Of a DNA stretch of 64,000 nucleotides, positions 25,611-37,429 are shown one piece after another. The notes beneath the pieces were generated by a model. The model did not search any database and had not been told where the DNA came from. It worked only from the letters and a program-made list of their open reading frames with translations. The position numbers were made by a program, and so were the translations under genes. The stretch comes from Phorcus lineatus (taxonomy: Eukaryota > Mollusca > Gastropoda > Trochida > Trochidae), in the NCBI GenBank assembly GCA_921293015.1, contig OV121090.1, forward strand, positions 4,464,001 to 4,528,000. The letters run 5' to 3'. The stretch's first letter is position 1. The number at the start of each line of letters is the position of its first letter.

Positions 25611-28139
25611 TTTTAAAGTTGTGATAACATAATTATATAATTAAGGTTTATCTTACAGTGTTAATTATCGGCATTTCAGACTTTTAAACCTTGTCACAAA
25701 ATATGAAATAATTCTTTCGAAGAGTGTCATTATGAAAGATTAAAAATGTCTAAATAGTACTGAGGGCATCAAATATGTTGACGATTTTGTTGAAAAACAA
25801 CTACTGAACTTCAAACATATTTATAAACATGAACTGAATGGTTTACGTACACAGGGTTAAATTGTGCATAGGCAAATGTTTATTATAAACGTTGACTCTA
25901 AGATAAAGTACTCGTCTTGCAATTCCCTGTTGGGTGTAAAACTGTTCGATTTCGATAGGCAATGAAGTTCTTTTTGATGACAAAAAGGATATACATAACT
26001 GGTTTTTCCATTATCATAATCTGTAGAAACCACTTATGTCTGCCTGAATCATTAAACTATATCAAATTACAAATGCATTTTACCTTTCGAAATATATGAA
26101 CATTTGTGTAGTAATTAATATAGCCCCGGTGATTATAACTTATGATCTATGGAAATAAAAGAGATTATAATTATTTTTCTTTTTGAGAGTAACCTTTTGA
26201 TGGCTCAGACATTTGAAATGAAAATAGTTTTCACTTCACTGAACAAATATCGCTGTATTTGACCAATTATCACTTTGCTCATGCTAGAATGAAGATGAAT
26301 ATATCACAAATCATAAACAATATTTCGAAACACAGTTTAGTCTGAGATAGCAGCTTTTTTCAAATGAGAACATTACATGCGAGATTGATCAAAGGATGTC
26401 AACGACTGCTTTTGTCTACGTTAAAGATGTCACCTATCAAATACTAATAACTAAACGCAAAAAACGCTCAATTGCATTGGTAATTTCTTAATAAGAAAAT
26501 CATTACTTACCGGCTGTGCGACAACACACATCAAATGAAATTGGAATTTTAGTTCTGACTAATTAAGAACAGGCACGCACAAGAGGTAACATTAAACTAT
26601 AAGAGTCCAATAACCACAAACTAAGGTTTTCAATCCACTAGGAGGAAATGGTATGATGAACATATTCATCTGCTTGTGATAATTTAAGACGAAATCGAAT
26701 TACGACAGATCACTTTTAATAAAATAATGTCTAAATAGATTTTCTTATGCAACTCAACAGCAAATAAAACCTTCAATCTCACTAAACTCACGCCAATAAT
26801 TCTAGCCAATATTGTGAGGTACTCGGAAGTTGCTGGTATGCATTCATTGGAAATTTTTAGGTTATAATTAAACAACCTGTGTCATTATAATACGGATTTT
26901 AAACTTCCCTCATTGCCAAGAATATTGCAAAGTGGGTGTATAGTAGAGTCATCATTTCCAAGTTATTGTTAAACTTGTGTTTCAGGTCATTTCAGGCGAT
27001 TTGTAAGCTTCAACAACACTTTTGTCACCTTTTGACACGTATAACTTCTCAATATTGCTGTGAGTTAGAATATTCGTTTTTGTGTGATAATTTTATTATG
27101 ACCGTTTGCATATATTTCAATTTAGAACACAGCAAAACTGGTCACTGGTACAGCCACTTTTACATAGTCATACACTATGAAAACGGCCACACTATTAAAC
27201 TATTTAGGTCATAAATGGAACTGAAAAGTAAAGACGTATTTTACAGAGCCCATATATATCTAAACCCTCTGAAAAGGATGTACATGTTAAACATTGAGGC
27301 TAGATTTGATTGGACAATTTTCACCTCTTCCAATTTGATGACAATTTCTAGCATTTTCCAATTTACTATCATTTATGATTCTATATTGTGGAACATGTCC
27401 TTTGAAAGAGGTGATACTCTCGCAATCCATTTAAGGTAAGGTTGACAAAATATTGAATTATAAGATTCAACTGCTAAGGTACAAATTCCAAGGAGCACGG
27501 AATATCGCATACTATTTTCCAAACATATTTCAGTTTTAAGTCACTAACAAAAATTGTAAAACTGTTACACTAAAACCCCAAAGAGTAAAGAACCTAACGA
27601 ATCTATCACTTCTCTACCATTCGTAACATCGAATAGAGGGCTGCAATAAGAAAGTATGTATGTGGCAACGCTAATCTTAGGCAATGGCTAACGTTTTCAT
27701 ATGTACCTTGCAAGCTCCATCTGGTGACATGAACATCAACTCTGCATCACGGATCATAAACAGAATGGTAATTAACATGGATGGAATTTAAGACGTTCTG
27801 TTGAAAGACGGTAACTTCAAATCTGAAAACAACTTTTGGCAATTCTTTGTTATCAAATGCATTAAAAATCCATAAGCAAATAACAAGAAGTAATATTATT
27901 ATTTCCATGTTTTTAAAAAAATACATATCATTCGTAGTTATTGATATAATTAACTGTTTACTTACTTTCATTTTCAGCTGTATCAGACGAGATAGCCTTA
28001 GCATTTATGTTCTTTGACGTCAAATGACATTTTACAGCAAAATAATTACGCAAAGTAATTTACCTTCCTGTGACATTTTCTCTTTCTCTAAAATGGAAAC
28101 CAATTTGCATCAGAGTAATGGCATTTAGGGGGCTTTTAG
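25611..28139. other. Unassigned AT-rich stretch
   Basis: Frames of 60-92 codons at 26.68-28.0 kb carry no recognisable domain. No repeat family identified. Confidence 0.4.
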
Positions 28140-28225
28140 AAAAAATGGCAGTCAAGTGGTTTGTGAGATCATAGTGCTTTTCATAGGAGGGTTTTCATTT
28201 TCACGAAGGGTACCCTAAGGTAATC
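28140..28225. repeat. Duplicate of 10.24-10.33 kb
   Basis: Matches the block at 10243-10325 through TGGCAGTCAAG, CTTTTCATAGGAGGG and GGGTACC words in the same order. Confidence 0.65.
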
Positions 28226-28816
28226 TTTACTTACATTTTCTCCTGTTTTAAACTTGTCATTTTATATGACAGAACTTCAACAATTACTTTATCCATTTTG
28301 ACATACAAACATATAACATTATGCAAACTCATAATTTTATCTGAGTTAGGAAGATCGTGTTCTTTGATTCCATTTTTCTTTTATGAAAATAAGATATCAA
28401 TTTAAGTCGTATATAGTTTATTATTTCTCATTGGCACACGTTCCTGAAATATCAGAGAATTACGAAATTACGAAACTCACAACTTCACAAGTGGCATACA
28501 TGACTTAAAGGGCCACAGAGTATGTTGTTGGAGTCTTAACGCCAAAATTCAAACTTGTTGCCAAAAATTAGCATCTTATGAGTTCAGTATAGTGAAAATA
28601 AAACAAACGTCTCGGTTTGTGATCGAAAACGGGACAGTGACGCGCGTCAATACCTAAAACCTAATTTTGGAAACTTATTTACAGCAGACACAAATGAAAA
28701 TTTAGTTGGTGGTATTAATCAGGACTTTTTACTAATTTACTAGTAAAATGTGTCAAGAATTTCGACGTCCAAACATTTAAATTGCCGATTTTCATGTAAC
28801 ATAGAAATAGCCATTA
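28226..28816. other. Unassigned stretch
   Basis: Contains a TTAAAGGGCCACAGAG word near 28508, reminiscent of some DNA transposon ends, but no matching partner end was found. Confidence 0.3.
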
Positions 28817-29276
28817 TCTCCCAACAGAGGTAGCATTGTCATAAATTCCTATATGACCTCTGTCTTAATATGAAGGTTTCTCGTGCTTCCGGCAATTGCC
28901 CCTACCGGCGCGATATTGCAACTTAACGACCTGGCTATATTTCAGTCAACAGAAACACCGAGTGCACGAATAACATATTTGTTGTCACACAGGCCTATTC
29001 AATTAGGCAGTCACAAAATGAGGTGCATGTGTTCTGTAAAGAAGACTCAAAGTACAAGGTGCGTATTCGAATAAAGTTTTGCTTTTGAAAAGCTAACGGA
29101 AATCATTTAAACGATTTGAACGATACCTTCAGAAACGGCGTCGCTGATTGCACAACTAACTCTGATTGCATCCAATCAGATTTCTACACTTCGTGCACAA
29201 GAAACCTTCGTATTAGGACAGAGGTAGTATAGGAATTTATGACGGGAGAGAATGAACAATAGCACAATTTGGGAGA
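28817..29276. mobile_element. MITE-like inverted-repeat element, about 460 bp
   Basis: Outer ends read TTATCTCCCAA (28814-28824) and TTGGGAGATAA (29269-29279), consistent with TA target duplication. Inner arms are longer: 28838-28887 (from GTCATAAATTCC through GACCTCTGTCTTAATATGAA) is nearly the reverse complement of 29195-29243 (GAAACCTTCGTATTAGGACA through GGAATTTATGAC). A hairpin TCTGATTG-CATC-CAATCAGA lies at 29162-29181. A 63-codon frame across it is not proposed as a gene. Confidence 0.8.
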
Positions 29277-29654
29277 TAAAGATGCGAGTTAGGTAGACGA
29301 TTTGAACTTAACTTTAGGACATATGGTGACTTGGCTCAAGGTTAAGGAACATAAAAATCCTAAAACATACTCTCTGTCACTTAAATTTCAACCAAGCAAT
29401 ATTAATAAAAATAAATTAATAACAATAGTGTTATTGTACTTATTGAAATATAGTTGCAAACGAATTTTCAAAATATTTCTCAATATGATTAATCATGATA
29501 TTTAATAAGAAAGAAGAGACCTTTAAGAGGCCATCAACCATGGAAGATGTCCATCTGTTTACAATTACAAATTCTATAGGATAACACAGACTTAATTTTA
29601 TTAGCACTAACAGATCAATCACTTTTCTTCAACTGAGAAATGTTTCACGTGATG
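29277..29654. other. Unassigned stretch
   Basis: No supported feature. Two overlapping 60-67 codon frames on opposite strands have no recognisable content. Confidence 0.35.
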
Positions 29655-29838
29655 TTTTTATCCGTTAGTTGAAGGGACAAGCCATCTGGTAAATATTAAT
29701 TGAGACACAAACATTGACTCTGCCCTCAAGGTACAAATCGATCACTGTCATCATATACCCTGTCACAGTTAAAGGTCAGTATGTTGTGATGTCCTTACCA
29801 CCATTTGAGAGAGGAGAATAAGATGTACAGAATATGAT
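29655..29838. repeat. Diverged duplicate of 2.87-3.03 kb
   Basis: Shares GACACAAACATT, CTCTGCC..CAAGGT and a downstream AAGATGTACA word with the earlier block at equal order. Confidence 0.6.
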
Positions 29839-30734
29839 ACAACACAAAGTCGATCCAAAAAGGAATTACCAGAATTGGATCGTCTCTCGGAGTTTAAAAT
29901 AATGTATACATCTCGGCCTGAGAAAAACAGTAAATAAACCGTTTGCTCTGTTTCAGACCAAAAATTGGAAGCGAGGGTGTACTTTATTATTTGTATCGTT
30001 ATTGAACTGTAGTCTCAATTAGTGTTTCATTTGCAATTTCCGTATCTCGAATAATTGAAATATTATACTTTTGATATATTACTTTGACACATTAAAAAGT
30101 CATTCTTAACAAATTTAATTTTAAGCCGTACGAGTATGTGAAAAATTATTGAAAAGTTGAGGGAACAGACGGGGAAAGGGAACAGGTAAGACTAATGAAG
30201 GGAAATTTAAAGACACTAGTTCACAAATATTAAGTGAATATGATTAATACACAGATTTATCTCTATACTACTCAGGACGCTCACACGGGTATTCTACCAG
30301 GTATTTGGAAAATATAATTTTAAAAGACCAAAAGTATATTAAATATGTTTCATTACATGCGTATGAGCTACGATAACGGTAATATTTAAATTTTGCATTG
30401 AACCTATGGAGCCAGAACGACAGACGTAATGGGTTATTTAAGACCAATGTTTATAATGTATATAAGAAGTTACAGATATATCTGTATAACAAACAATTTA
30501 TATTTGTCCTCAAGCAAGAGATTTAAGTAATTTGAAAAGATTATCATATTCTAACTTCATCACATTTGAACAATCAATATTTCCAAATCGTGCAAAACCC
30601 AGATTTTTTTACATCCATAATGGATGCTGATTTCGAAAGCCTTAACTTCTTCTTAGTGATCGGAGGTCAGTTGTAAAGGAAGATATATATTTCTTTGCGT
30701 CAATAGGATGTAACATGACTGCAAATGTCCTGGT
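29839..30734. other. Unassigned stretch before LINE
   Basis: AT-rich, no supported feature. The LINE homology probably begins after 30.8 kb, so this is likely flanking DNA. Confidence 0.35.
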
Positions 30735-32519
30735 ATGATCTTAAATAGCCAATTTGAGCGCAAAAAAGCGTGCTATGGAGGATGCAGGGCTTGTGACAGT
30801 TTTGTGGTCACTCAAGTGATGTCATTTCAATATATGTCGAATATTTTGACTTCACTTTATAAAGAAGACTTTGAAATAATAAACAAACACTTTACTGGTG
30901 ACTCCGATTTCGAGGACACTTTGTATGCAGATCAACCGCTAACAACCTTTGAGGTCTTTTCAGAGACTGAGATCCATACTTTAGTGAAAGCAGCAAAACC
31001 AACTTCCTGTGCACTTGACCCAATCCCAACCCGTATTGTTATTGACAATATTGACATACTTCTTCCTGTCATTACTAAACTTGTGAATATTAGTATCACT
31101 TCAGGCATCTTTCCTGAATGTTTCAAAGAGGCAATAGTTAAACCTCTTCTCAAAAAGAGTACTCTAGACCCCGAAATTCACAAGAACTTTGGACCTGTTT
31201 CCAATCTTGCTTTTATTGGAAAGCTCATCGAAAAGGCAGTTGCTACAAGGCTTAACTTCCATCTCTGTGCTCATGATCTGTATGGTCCCTACCAGTCAGC
31301 CTACCGGCCTCACCACAGTACCGAAACAGCACTACTTCGCGTACTGAATGATCTTCACTATGGTATTGATGGAGGAAATGTTGCGCTTCTAGTCCTGTTA
31401 GACCTCAGCGCAGCATTTGACACCATAGACCATACCAAGTTGCTGTCCCGTCTGCAGAGGGTTATAGGAATATCAGGAACCGCACTAAGTTGGATCCAAT
31501 CATATTTGTCTCATAGATCGCAGAGGGTTGTCATCGATGACGTCAGATCTGATCTTACACCACTCAACTATGGGGTGCCCCAAGGTTCCGTCCTGGGCCC
31601 TATCCTCTTCAACCTTTATGTACAGCCACTCGAAGGAATAATGAAGAACCACAACCTGCCCCACCACTTCTACGTAGATGATTCTCAGATGTTGTCAGTT
31701 TTCAAGCCAAACCCTTCTGATGCTGCCACTGCCGTCCAGGATATAGCTGACTGTTGTGATGATGTCGGATCATGGATGACCTCTAACACCCTCAAGCTAA
31801 ATGAAGAGAAGACTGAGTCCATTTTGATTGGACCAAAACAGAGGAGAGCAAAGACAGAACTTGAGTCACTCCAAATTAGAACCAGCACCATCGCTTTGAG
31901 CGACAAAGTTAAGAACTTAGGTGTCACATTGGACAAGGACCTGAATATGGAAGCTCAAGTTAGCATGGTCTCCAAACAGTGCTTCCTACAGCTAAGAAAC
32001 ATCGGCCAGATCAGACGCTATCTCACGACAGATGCTGCCCTTAAACTTGTTCTATCCTTGGTCATGACACGTCTTGATTATTGTAACTCTTTACTAGCAG
32101 GATCCACCAAAAAAGTAATAAACAAACTCCAGCGTATACAAAATACAGCTGCAAGGATCGTTAGCAGATGTTCAAAGCGGGATCATATCACCCCTGTTCT
32201 GCAGTCTCTGCACTGGCTGCCCGTTAACGAAAGGGTTACGTTCAAGGTTCTGTGCATTACCTATCAGTGTATTGATGCCACTGCCCCACTGTATCTCCAG
32301 AACCTCATGACGCCGTATGTTCCAGCTAAGTCCCTCAGATCACAATCAAAAGAGTTGCTTTGTGTCCCTCTTACAAAGATGAGAACATTTGGAGAGAGAT
32401 CTTTTGCTTTCTGTGCTGCTTCGATGTGGAATGAACTCCCCCTTGAAATCAAAACTGCAAAAACACTCTCAATGTTCAAGGGTCTTCTTAAAACTCATCT
32501 TTTTAAACGGGCTTACTAA
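30735..32519 (+). CDS. LINE reverse transcriptase ORF, L2/CR1-type, open over 594 codons
   Basis: Encodes an RNA-templated DNA polymerase of a non-LTR retrotransposon. Visible motifs are SCALDPIPTRI (residues 91-101), GPVSNLAFIGKLIEK (153-167, with G where most relatives have R), and a QSAYRPHHSTETALL fingers block (187-201). Motif A LLDLSAAFDTIDH spans 221-233, NYGVPQGSVLGPILF 278-292, and the active site FYVDD 312-316, where YADD is commoner. The thumb region with MTRLDYCNSLL and LHWLPVNERVTFKV and a C-terminal SMWNELPLEIK follow. No endonuclease domain is upstream, so the copy is 5'-truncated. The first 30-40 residues look like flanking sequence read in frame, so the true LINE part starts later than the ATG. 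No internal stops make this one of the youngest LINE copies in the window. Confidence 0.9.
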   Translation: MILNSQFERKKACYGGCRACDSFVVTQVMSFQYMSNILTSLYKEDFEIINKHFTGDSDFEDTLYADQPLTTFEVFSETEIHTLVKAAKPTSCALDPIPTRIVIDNIDILLPVITKLVNISITSGIFPECFKEAIVKPLLKKSTLDPEIHKNFGPVSNLAFIGKLIEKAVATRLNFHLCAHDLYGPYQSAYRPHHSTETALLRVLNDLHYGIDGGNVALLVLLDLSAAFDTIDHTKLLSRLQRVIGISGTALSWIQSYLSHRSQRVVIDDVRSDLTPLNYGVPQGSVLGPILFNLYVQPLEGIMKNHNLPHHFYVDDSQMLSVFKPNPSDAATAVQDIADCCDDVGSWMTSNTLKLNEEKTESILIGPKQRRAKTELESLQIRTSTIALSDKVKNLGVTLDKDLNMEAQVSMVSKQCFLQLRNIGQIRRYLTTDAALKLVLSLVMTRLDYCNSLLAGSTKKVINKLQRIQNTAARIVSRCSKRDHITPVLQSLHWLPVNERVTFKVLCITYQCIDATAPLYLQNLMTPYVPAKSLRSQSKELLCVPLTKMRTFGERSFAFCAASMWNELPLEIKTAKTLSMFKGLLKTHLFKRAY

Positions 32520-32595
32520 TTTCCAAGCGCTTCGAGTATGACCTCATGGAGAAAGCGCTCTAAAAATGGACTACTTATTATTTATTATGGTATAT
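30800..32595 (+). mobile_element. L2/CR1-type LINE insertion, 5'-truncated
   Basis: The body is the RT frame above. The 3' untranslated part after 32519 reads CCAAGCGCTTCGAGTATGAC, then AAAGCGCT, then a TTATTATTTATTATGG end. This is the stem-like GCGCTT..AAGCGCT tail and short repeat ending known from L2-type LINEs. The 5' boundary is approximate. No target-site duplication could be fixed. Confidence 0.8.
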
Positions 32596-34540
32596 TGAGA
32601 TAGTTAAAATTGGACAGGATTTTCAAAGAACGCCATTTGAAAATAACTCCCAAATGATTCTTATGGTACATGAATTGATTTTTTGTTGGCCCGATGTATA
32701 TTTAACCCCTAAAACTACATCATCGCATTTTTCAAATTATCATTGCTGTAAAATCATAGGAAACTTGTTCCTATCTAGAGTGTTCAGATTACCTAAGTAA
32801 GGAAATACTGTAGTTAGTAAAGGCAACAAAAACATGGGATTGAATTAATCAAAGTGTCACCCCCTGATCTGGACTGCATCAAACGTTTTTAGTTTGACAA
32901 CGTAATTAACTTTATGATCATTCTTTATCCAGAACAGTTGGCTTTAGTCATGCTCTGGTCTAAAACTTAGTATAATGATTATATTCAAGGTGTTTAATAT
33001 TTTCGTATTAAAGGAGGTTGCCACTTCCATATTTGAGCAGTTGTCAATACCAATTGTACCTCTGTGAAATAAGTAGGCTTTCTAATGAGCATTTAAGCAT
33101 ATTCTTTTCAGAGACGTTGAAACACTGTAATTAAGTATAATTCAGTATGAGGCTGGAAATGTTTTTCAACCGGTTATATATTGTTAAGTATTTCGGGACA
33201 TAGAGTTAATTGTAAACTCAAATCAGTTTTTCCTATTGTTATTAATATAATATTATATTGACAGTTTTTTAATGAAAAGTTATTAAGTAAAGTAAATACA
33301 TGGTATAAGTTTGTAGTATAAACTGTATGAAAGATAACATCATAAATGGTTATCTATTTGAATAATTTATAAATTCAAATGCAAAACGATGGTCATAAGT
33401 TATCAAAAACCTTTCAGACAAGAACAGAGATATTACTGTTCCAATACCCACGTTGCACTTTAGATCTCGAGAACATCGGAATTATACTGTCAGACATGGC
33501 CACATATTTTAAAAGCACACCAAATGCAATTACTCACATGTCTATTGCATTATGGAAGGTAAGGTAATGTCGTGTAAGTAAAATGACACTATCTAGACAA
33601 TTACATTTGGAGAAAGTAAAATGGATATGAAAGCACTTGAAATAGTCGCTCTCATTTCTTGAGATAGTTAAATGTAAGACATGTACAATATGAAGTCGAC
33701 ATAAACATTACTCACTTTAATGGTGTAAAATGAAACGAGAAGTTGTTATCATGTTTAGTGTTATATCTGAAAATCCCTCATCTGATTGTGACCACATGAT
33801 ATTTCCTTCTTTCAAATAACATTGTCATGCATTTGATAACAAAAGACCTGTCTTAATTTTACAAAGCAAACACGTGTCAAATGACATTTGCTATTTGAAC
33901 ATGTGCATTTCCTTTTTGGGATCTAAATACAGAGGCTCTTGGTGAAATTTATATGAAAAGATTCCGACTCTCCTGATCGAAGCAAAAGTTTTAAAAAATC
34001 GTTGTGTGTTCATTTCAAATTGACAATAGCGCTACATGAGGTCCCGTCTTCACTTAATTTCATATGAATGAATACTATTGTGTAAAATAATAGTACAGCT
34101 TATAATTCCAACAATACTTCGAAGGCTTAGGATGGCATTCATGATAAAGGCAATGTTTTCTTGCTGAGATTATTTTTGTGAAAGTAGATGACTTGTCGGA
34201 TATTATTCTTTCTCATTCATCAAGTTTACATAATTATCGGACACGTGTTGGTCTTAAATGTCCTAAAAATCAAAGTTCGCAAAAATGATGAAACGTAATC
34301 AGAAGTTAATCAAATACATGAGAATGTTATAGAAAGTATTTACAAGGATTTGCAAAAGAAACAAGCGACATAAATACTTGATCGAACTTCGAAAGAATGA
34401 CACAAAATCTCGTTTTACTTGTTACTTTTACTTTTGATCTCTATCATGTTTAAAGTTTACTTCTTATATCATAAAGAGTGGCATGCCTTGATTACTAAAA
34501 TAAGTTTGAAAAGTCTAAATTCTGAATAAAGTAGATGAAA
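32596..34540. other. Unassigned AT-rich stretch
   Basis: No supported feature. A 62-codon frame near 33.4-33.57 kb has no recognisable domain. Confidence 0.4.
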
Positions 34541-34559
34541 CTCAAAGTTTTGTTGATTC

Positions 34560-35250
34560 TACACTAAAACCGTTAATCTACCTTTTTTGTCAGATATCGC
34601 TTGAGCACCGTTTACAGATAAGTTTATATTTACGTATTTTATCACAAACTCTTTAGGTTCTTCTATCGTTCTAGTCTGTGCAAAGTTACATACCATTTGT
34701 ACATTTATCAAACTTACCAACACTTCTTTGTGTTTAATTGAAATCCCGAAACCGTTAATCTTCTGTCGGCACAGTTATAGATGACCTAGATAGCTAGACA
34801 AGTAATTCTTTTAGTTACAATTTCACTGTCATAAGATCAATGGTTTCTGTAATATGTTAACGGTCCAATCCACGTACTCACAATTGGTGATAAACTCAAG
34901 AATATTCTCGTGAGGTAGGGTAAAGAAAGGCAATTATCAATTTACTCTCGTACGATTAATCTTTTAGATGTCAAATTCGCACATTGGTGATGTTCCCGTG
35001 AGAGGGTGAGGCAGGACAATGATCAATTAGTACCATCATATAGTCGAAATATGACATTATGCCGTCAAGACTGTTTGCAGGATGATCGTGTGTCTTATTT
35101 GCAGAGGTAAGTCCGTGCAAAATATGTGTTTTGGATGGTCAAAACGAGATGTGTGCAATCAAATCAGTGCTGTTAAAGTAAACTTAACATAAGAAACAGT
35201 TATATATATTAAATCTAATAAGTCGGTGCACTATTCACCAATAGCAAAAA
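34560..35250. repeat. 1-kb tandem duplication, unit 1
   Basis: Landmarks shared with unit 2 are: TTCTATCGTTCTAG near 34660; GAAACCGTTAATCTTC near 34748; TAGATGACCTAGATA near 34778; TCATAAGATCAATGGTTTCT near 34831; CACAATTGGTGATAA near 34881; ATTGGTGATG near 34983; and an AGACTGTTTGCAGGATGAT word near 35069. Spacing is kept, and substitutions and small indels are frequent. Confidence 0.75.
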
Positions 35251-35254
35251 ACAC

Positions 35255-35452
35255 TGTGTTCTGTAAAGACGACTCAAAGTGCAAGGTGCATGTTCGAATA
35301 AAGTTTAGCTGTTGGGAAGCTTACGGACATATCTAGGCGAATTGAATGATAACTTTTGAAACGCTGATTGCACAACAAACTTTGATTGCATCCAATCAGC
35401 GTTCTACATTTCGTGCACAAGAAACCTTCGAATTAAGACAGAGGTTGTATAG
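35255..35452. mobile_element. Truncated second copy of the 28.8-kb MITE
   Basis: Matches 29030-29235 from TGTGTTCTGTAAAG through CTGATTGCATCCAATCAG and GTGCACAAGAAACCTTCG to GACAGAGGTTGTATAG. The left inverted arm is missing, so it is a one-ended copy. It lies between units 1 and 2 of the 1-kb duplication. Confidence 0.8.
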
Positions 35453-36200
35453 TTACCTTTCAGAATTGATATCTGTCATACATTTTAGAGTTTACTGAAA
35501 TAGGATCTCTAAAGCTTCAGTCCTAGATATGGTAAATAATTAATTGTCATACATAGCATGAACACCTTATTAATTACCTGTTATTCATGTTTATTATCTT
35601 ATCTCTGTTCTTCTATAGTTCTAGCGAGTGAGTGAGTGAGTTGGGGTTTAACGTGCTTTGAACAATATTTCAAGTATTTCGTTCTATTCAGTGCACAATA
35701 ACACGCCATTTTCACATTCACCAAAACTGCCTGAGGCCCTTCTTATTTAAATGAAACCCTGAAACCGTTAACCTTCCTTAGTTGTCAGTTTTAGATGACC
35801 TAGATAATTCTGATAGCAACAAATGTTACTGTCATAAGATTAGTGGTTTCTGTAATCTTTTAATTGTCTAGTTAACTTCTTCACAATTGGTGATAAGCGT
35901 CTCAAGAGTATTCTCACGAGACAGGGGAAAGAAGGACAATAAGCATTTCACACTCATACGACTAATGCTTTCTCCGATCTTGTAAGCGTCCAATTCGGAT
36001 TGGTGATGGGCCGAAAGATATTCCCTCGAGAGAGAGTCAAGCTGAAACATTACGAATTGGTAAACACCCATCATAATCGAGATATGTCTTCCAAGATTGT
36101 TTACAGGATAATTGACATATTTGCAGAGAAAAATCTGTCACATAATATTTGATAGTTTAAACGAATTAACCAATATTTTTCTTCCCTATTGTAAAAACTA
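35453..36200. repeat. 1-kb tandem duplication, unit 2
   Basis: Repeats unit 1 from TTCTATAGTTCTAG (35610) through GAAACCGTTAACCTTC (35760), TTAGATGACCTAGATAATTC, TCATAAGATTAGTGGTTTCT and CACAATTGGTGATAAGCG (35881). It ends with CCAAGATTGTTTACAGGAT near 36090. A SINE tail is inserted at 35.63 kb. Confidence 0.7.
35626..35679 (-). mobile_element. Tail fragment of ACTC-tailed SINE
   Basis: Reads GAGTGAGTGAGTGAGTTGGG then GTTTAACGTGCTTTGAACAA and TATTTCAAGTATT, the 3' end of the SINE family seen complete at 39-42 kb, on the minus strand. The head is absent. Confidence 0.85.
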
Positions 36201-36229
36201 GTATTCGTCCCTATACTAATATAAATGAC

Positions 36230-36450
36230 TGAATGCTTTCATCAATTGACAATGATCAATTAGTTCCATCGTATCATAGTTAACCAGAAAATGCTGTGCC
36301 TTATGCGTATAGCAGAGTCCATCATATGTCATTTGTCAGTTCAAACATGAAATCTGTTATTTGTCTCTAAAGTGATTAACATGTCAGAGGATATTCACCA
36401 GTGTCAAAAATGTGCGCTGTCCATTACCCTCTAAAATAATAACATAAAAG
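36230..36450. repeat. 1-kb tandem duplication, partial unit 3
   Basis: Resembles 35018-35250: ACAATGATCAATTAGT, CCATC.TAT, GCCTTATG, then ATTCACCA and AAGTAAAC words in order. Only the right-hand part of the unit is present. Confidence 0.5.
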
Positions 36451-36648
36451 TAAACATCATCAATCAAGAAAATAGTTTGCTACATATTCAAATTTTGTCT
36501 AAAGTGAGAAAGTAAAACAAAACAATCAACAATCATGATACTGTATACAGTTGTCTGATTAGGGTACATAGCATGTTATGGCGTCAGTTTGACATACACT
36601 TTTCTTGGGTTTTTAGAGCTTACATTATGTGTATATTTTCATTCGCCA

Positions 36649-36742
36649 ATGTAGCTTTGCATCCAACATTTAGTGCGTGTAGAACAGTTCTCTACTGCAG
36701 GGTAGGTTGCCGAGCCCCTGGCGGTTATTCGAAACACGTACA
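36649..36742 (-). mobile_element. Fragment of tRNA-Arg-type SINE
   Basis: The reverse complement reads TTCGAATAACCGCCAGGGGC, TCGGCAACCTACCCTGCAGT and AGAGAACTGTTCTACACGCA. This matches the body of the full SINE at 51302-51612 just after its B box. Head and tail are missing. Confidence 0.85.
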
Positions 36743-37192
36743 TTAATAAAAGAAATGTACTGTCGACAAATAAAGACCCATAAGGATCACGATAGTCCAA
36801 TGAGAAAACATATGTGAATTGCAATTTTTCGCCTAAGAGGGCGCTGTACTCGGAACACGATTTTTGACAAGCTGACAGCAGGGTTATAAATAGCCAGTGA
36901 TGGTGCAATTTAAAGTCATGTGGGGGAAGATCATCCACATCAATGTCAAATTTTCCAGGTTATGTGTGTCCTGGCATTTGGTTCTTGGTTTATCATCTGG
37001 TAAAGATTAATAAGATTTATCTTATATAACCATGGGATCCCAATGAGTCATTATTTAATCATACTTATCTAATGTAATTCCTTAGAATTTGCACAGTTAA
37101 AGCATGACAAAGCGTTCTTTTCGCAACGATATCCTTAAGATTGGAATCGTTAACTATGAATACATTAAAAATATAATATAGTATATATATAA
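36743..37192. other. Unassigned stretch
   Basis: AT-rich, no supported feature. Confidence 0.35.
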
Positions 37193-37224
37193 TAGTGAGT
37201 TGGGGTTTAACGTGCTTTGAACGA
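37193..37224 (-). mobile_element. Short tail fragment of ACTC-tailed SINE
   Basis: AGTGAGTTGGGGTTTAACGT followed by GCTTTGAACGA, identical to the 3' end of the family but cut after about 30 bases. Confidence 0.75.
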
Positions 37225-37429
37225 AACTTGGAGTTCTTCATTTGTGTTACTTCGATGTTTTTAAAACTTCTAAACGAAATCTACAAAATGATTGAATATA
37301 CAAAAGAAAGATTCAATACTTGTACACAAATAGAAAGACTTGAGGTGAAATCAGCAATACTCTACATGCTGTATTCTCGTAAAAACAGTCCACTTTTGAA
37401 AAAAACGGAATCTTGAATACAAAAAAAAT

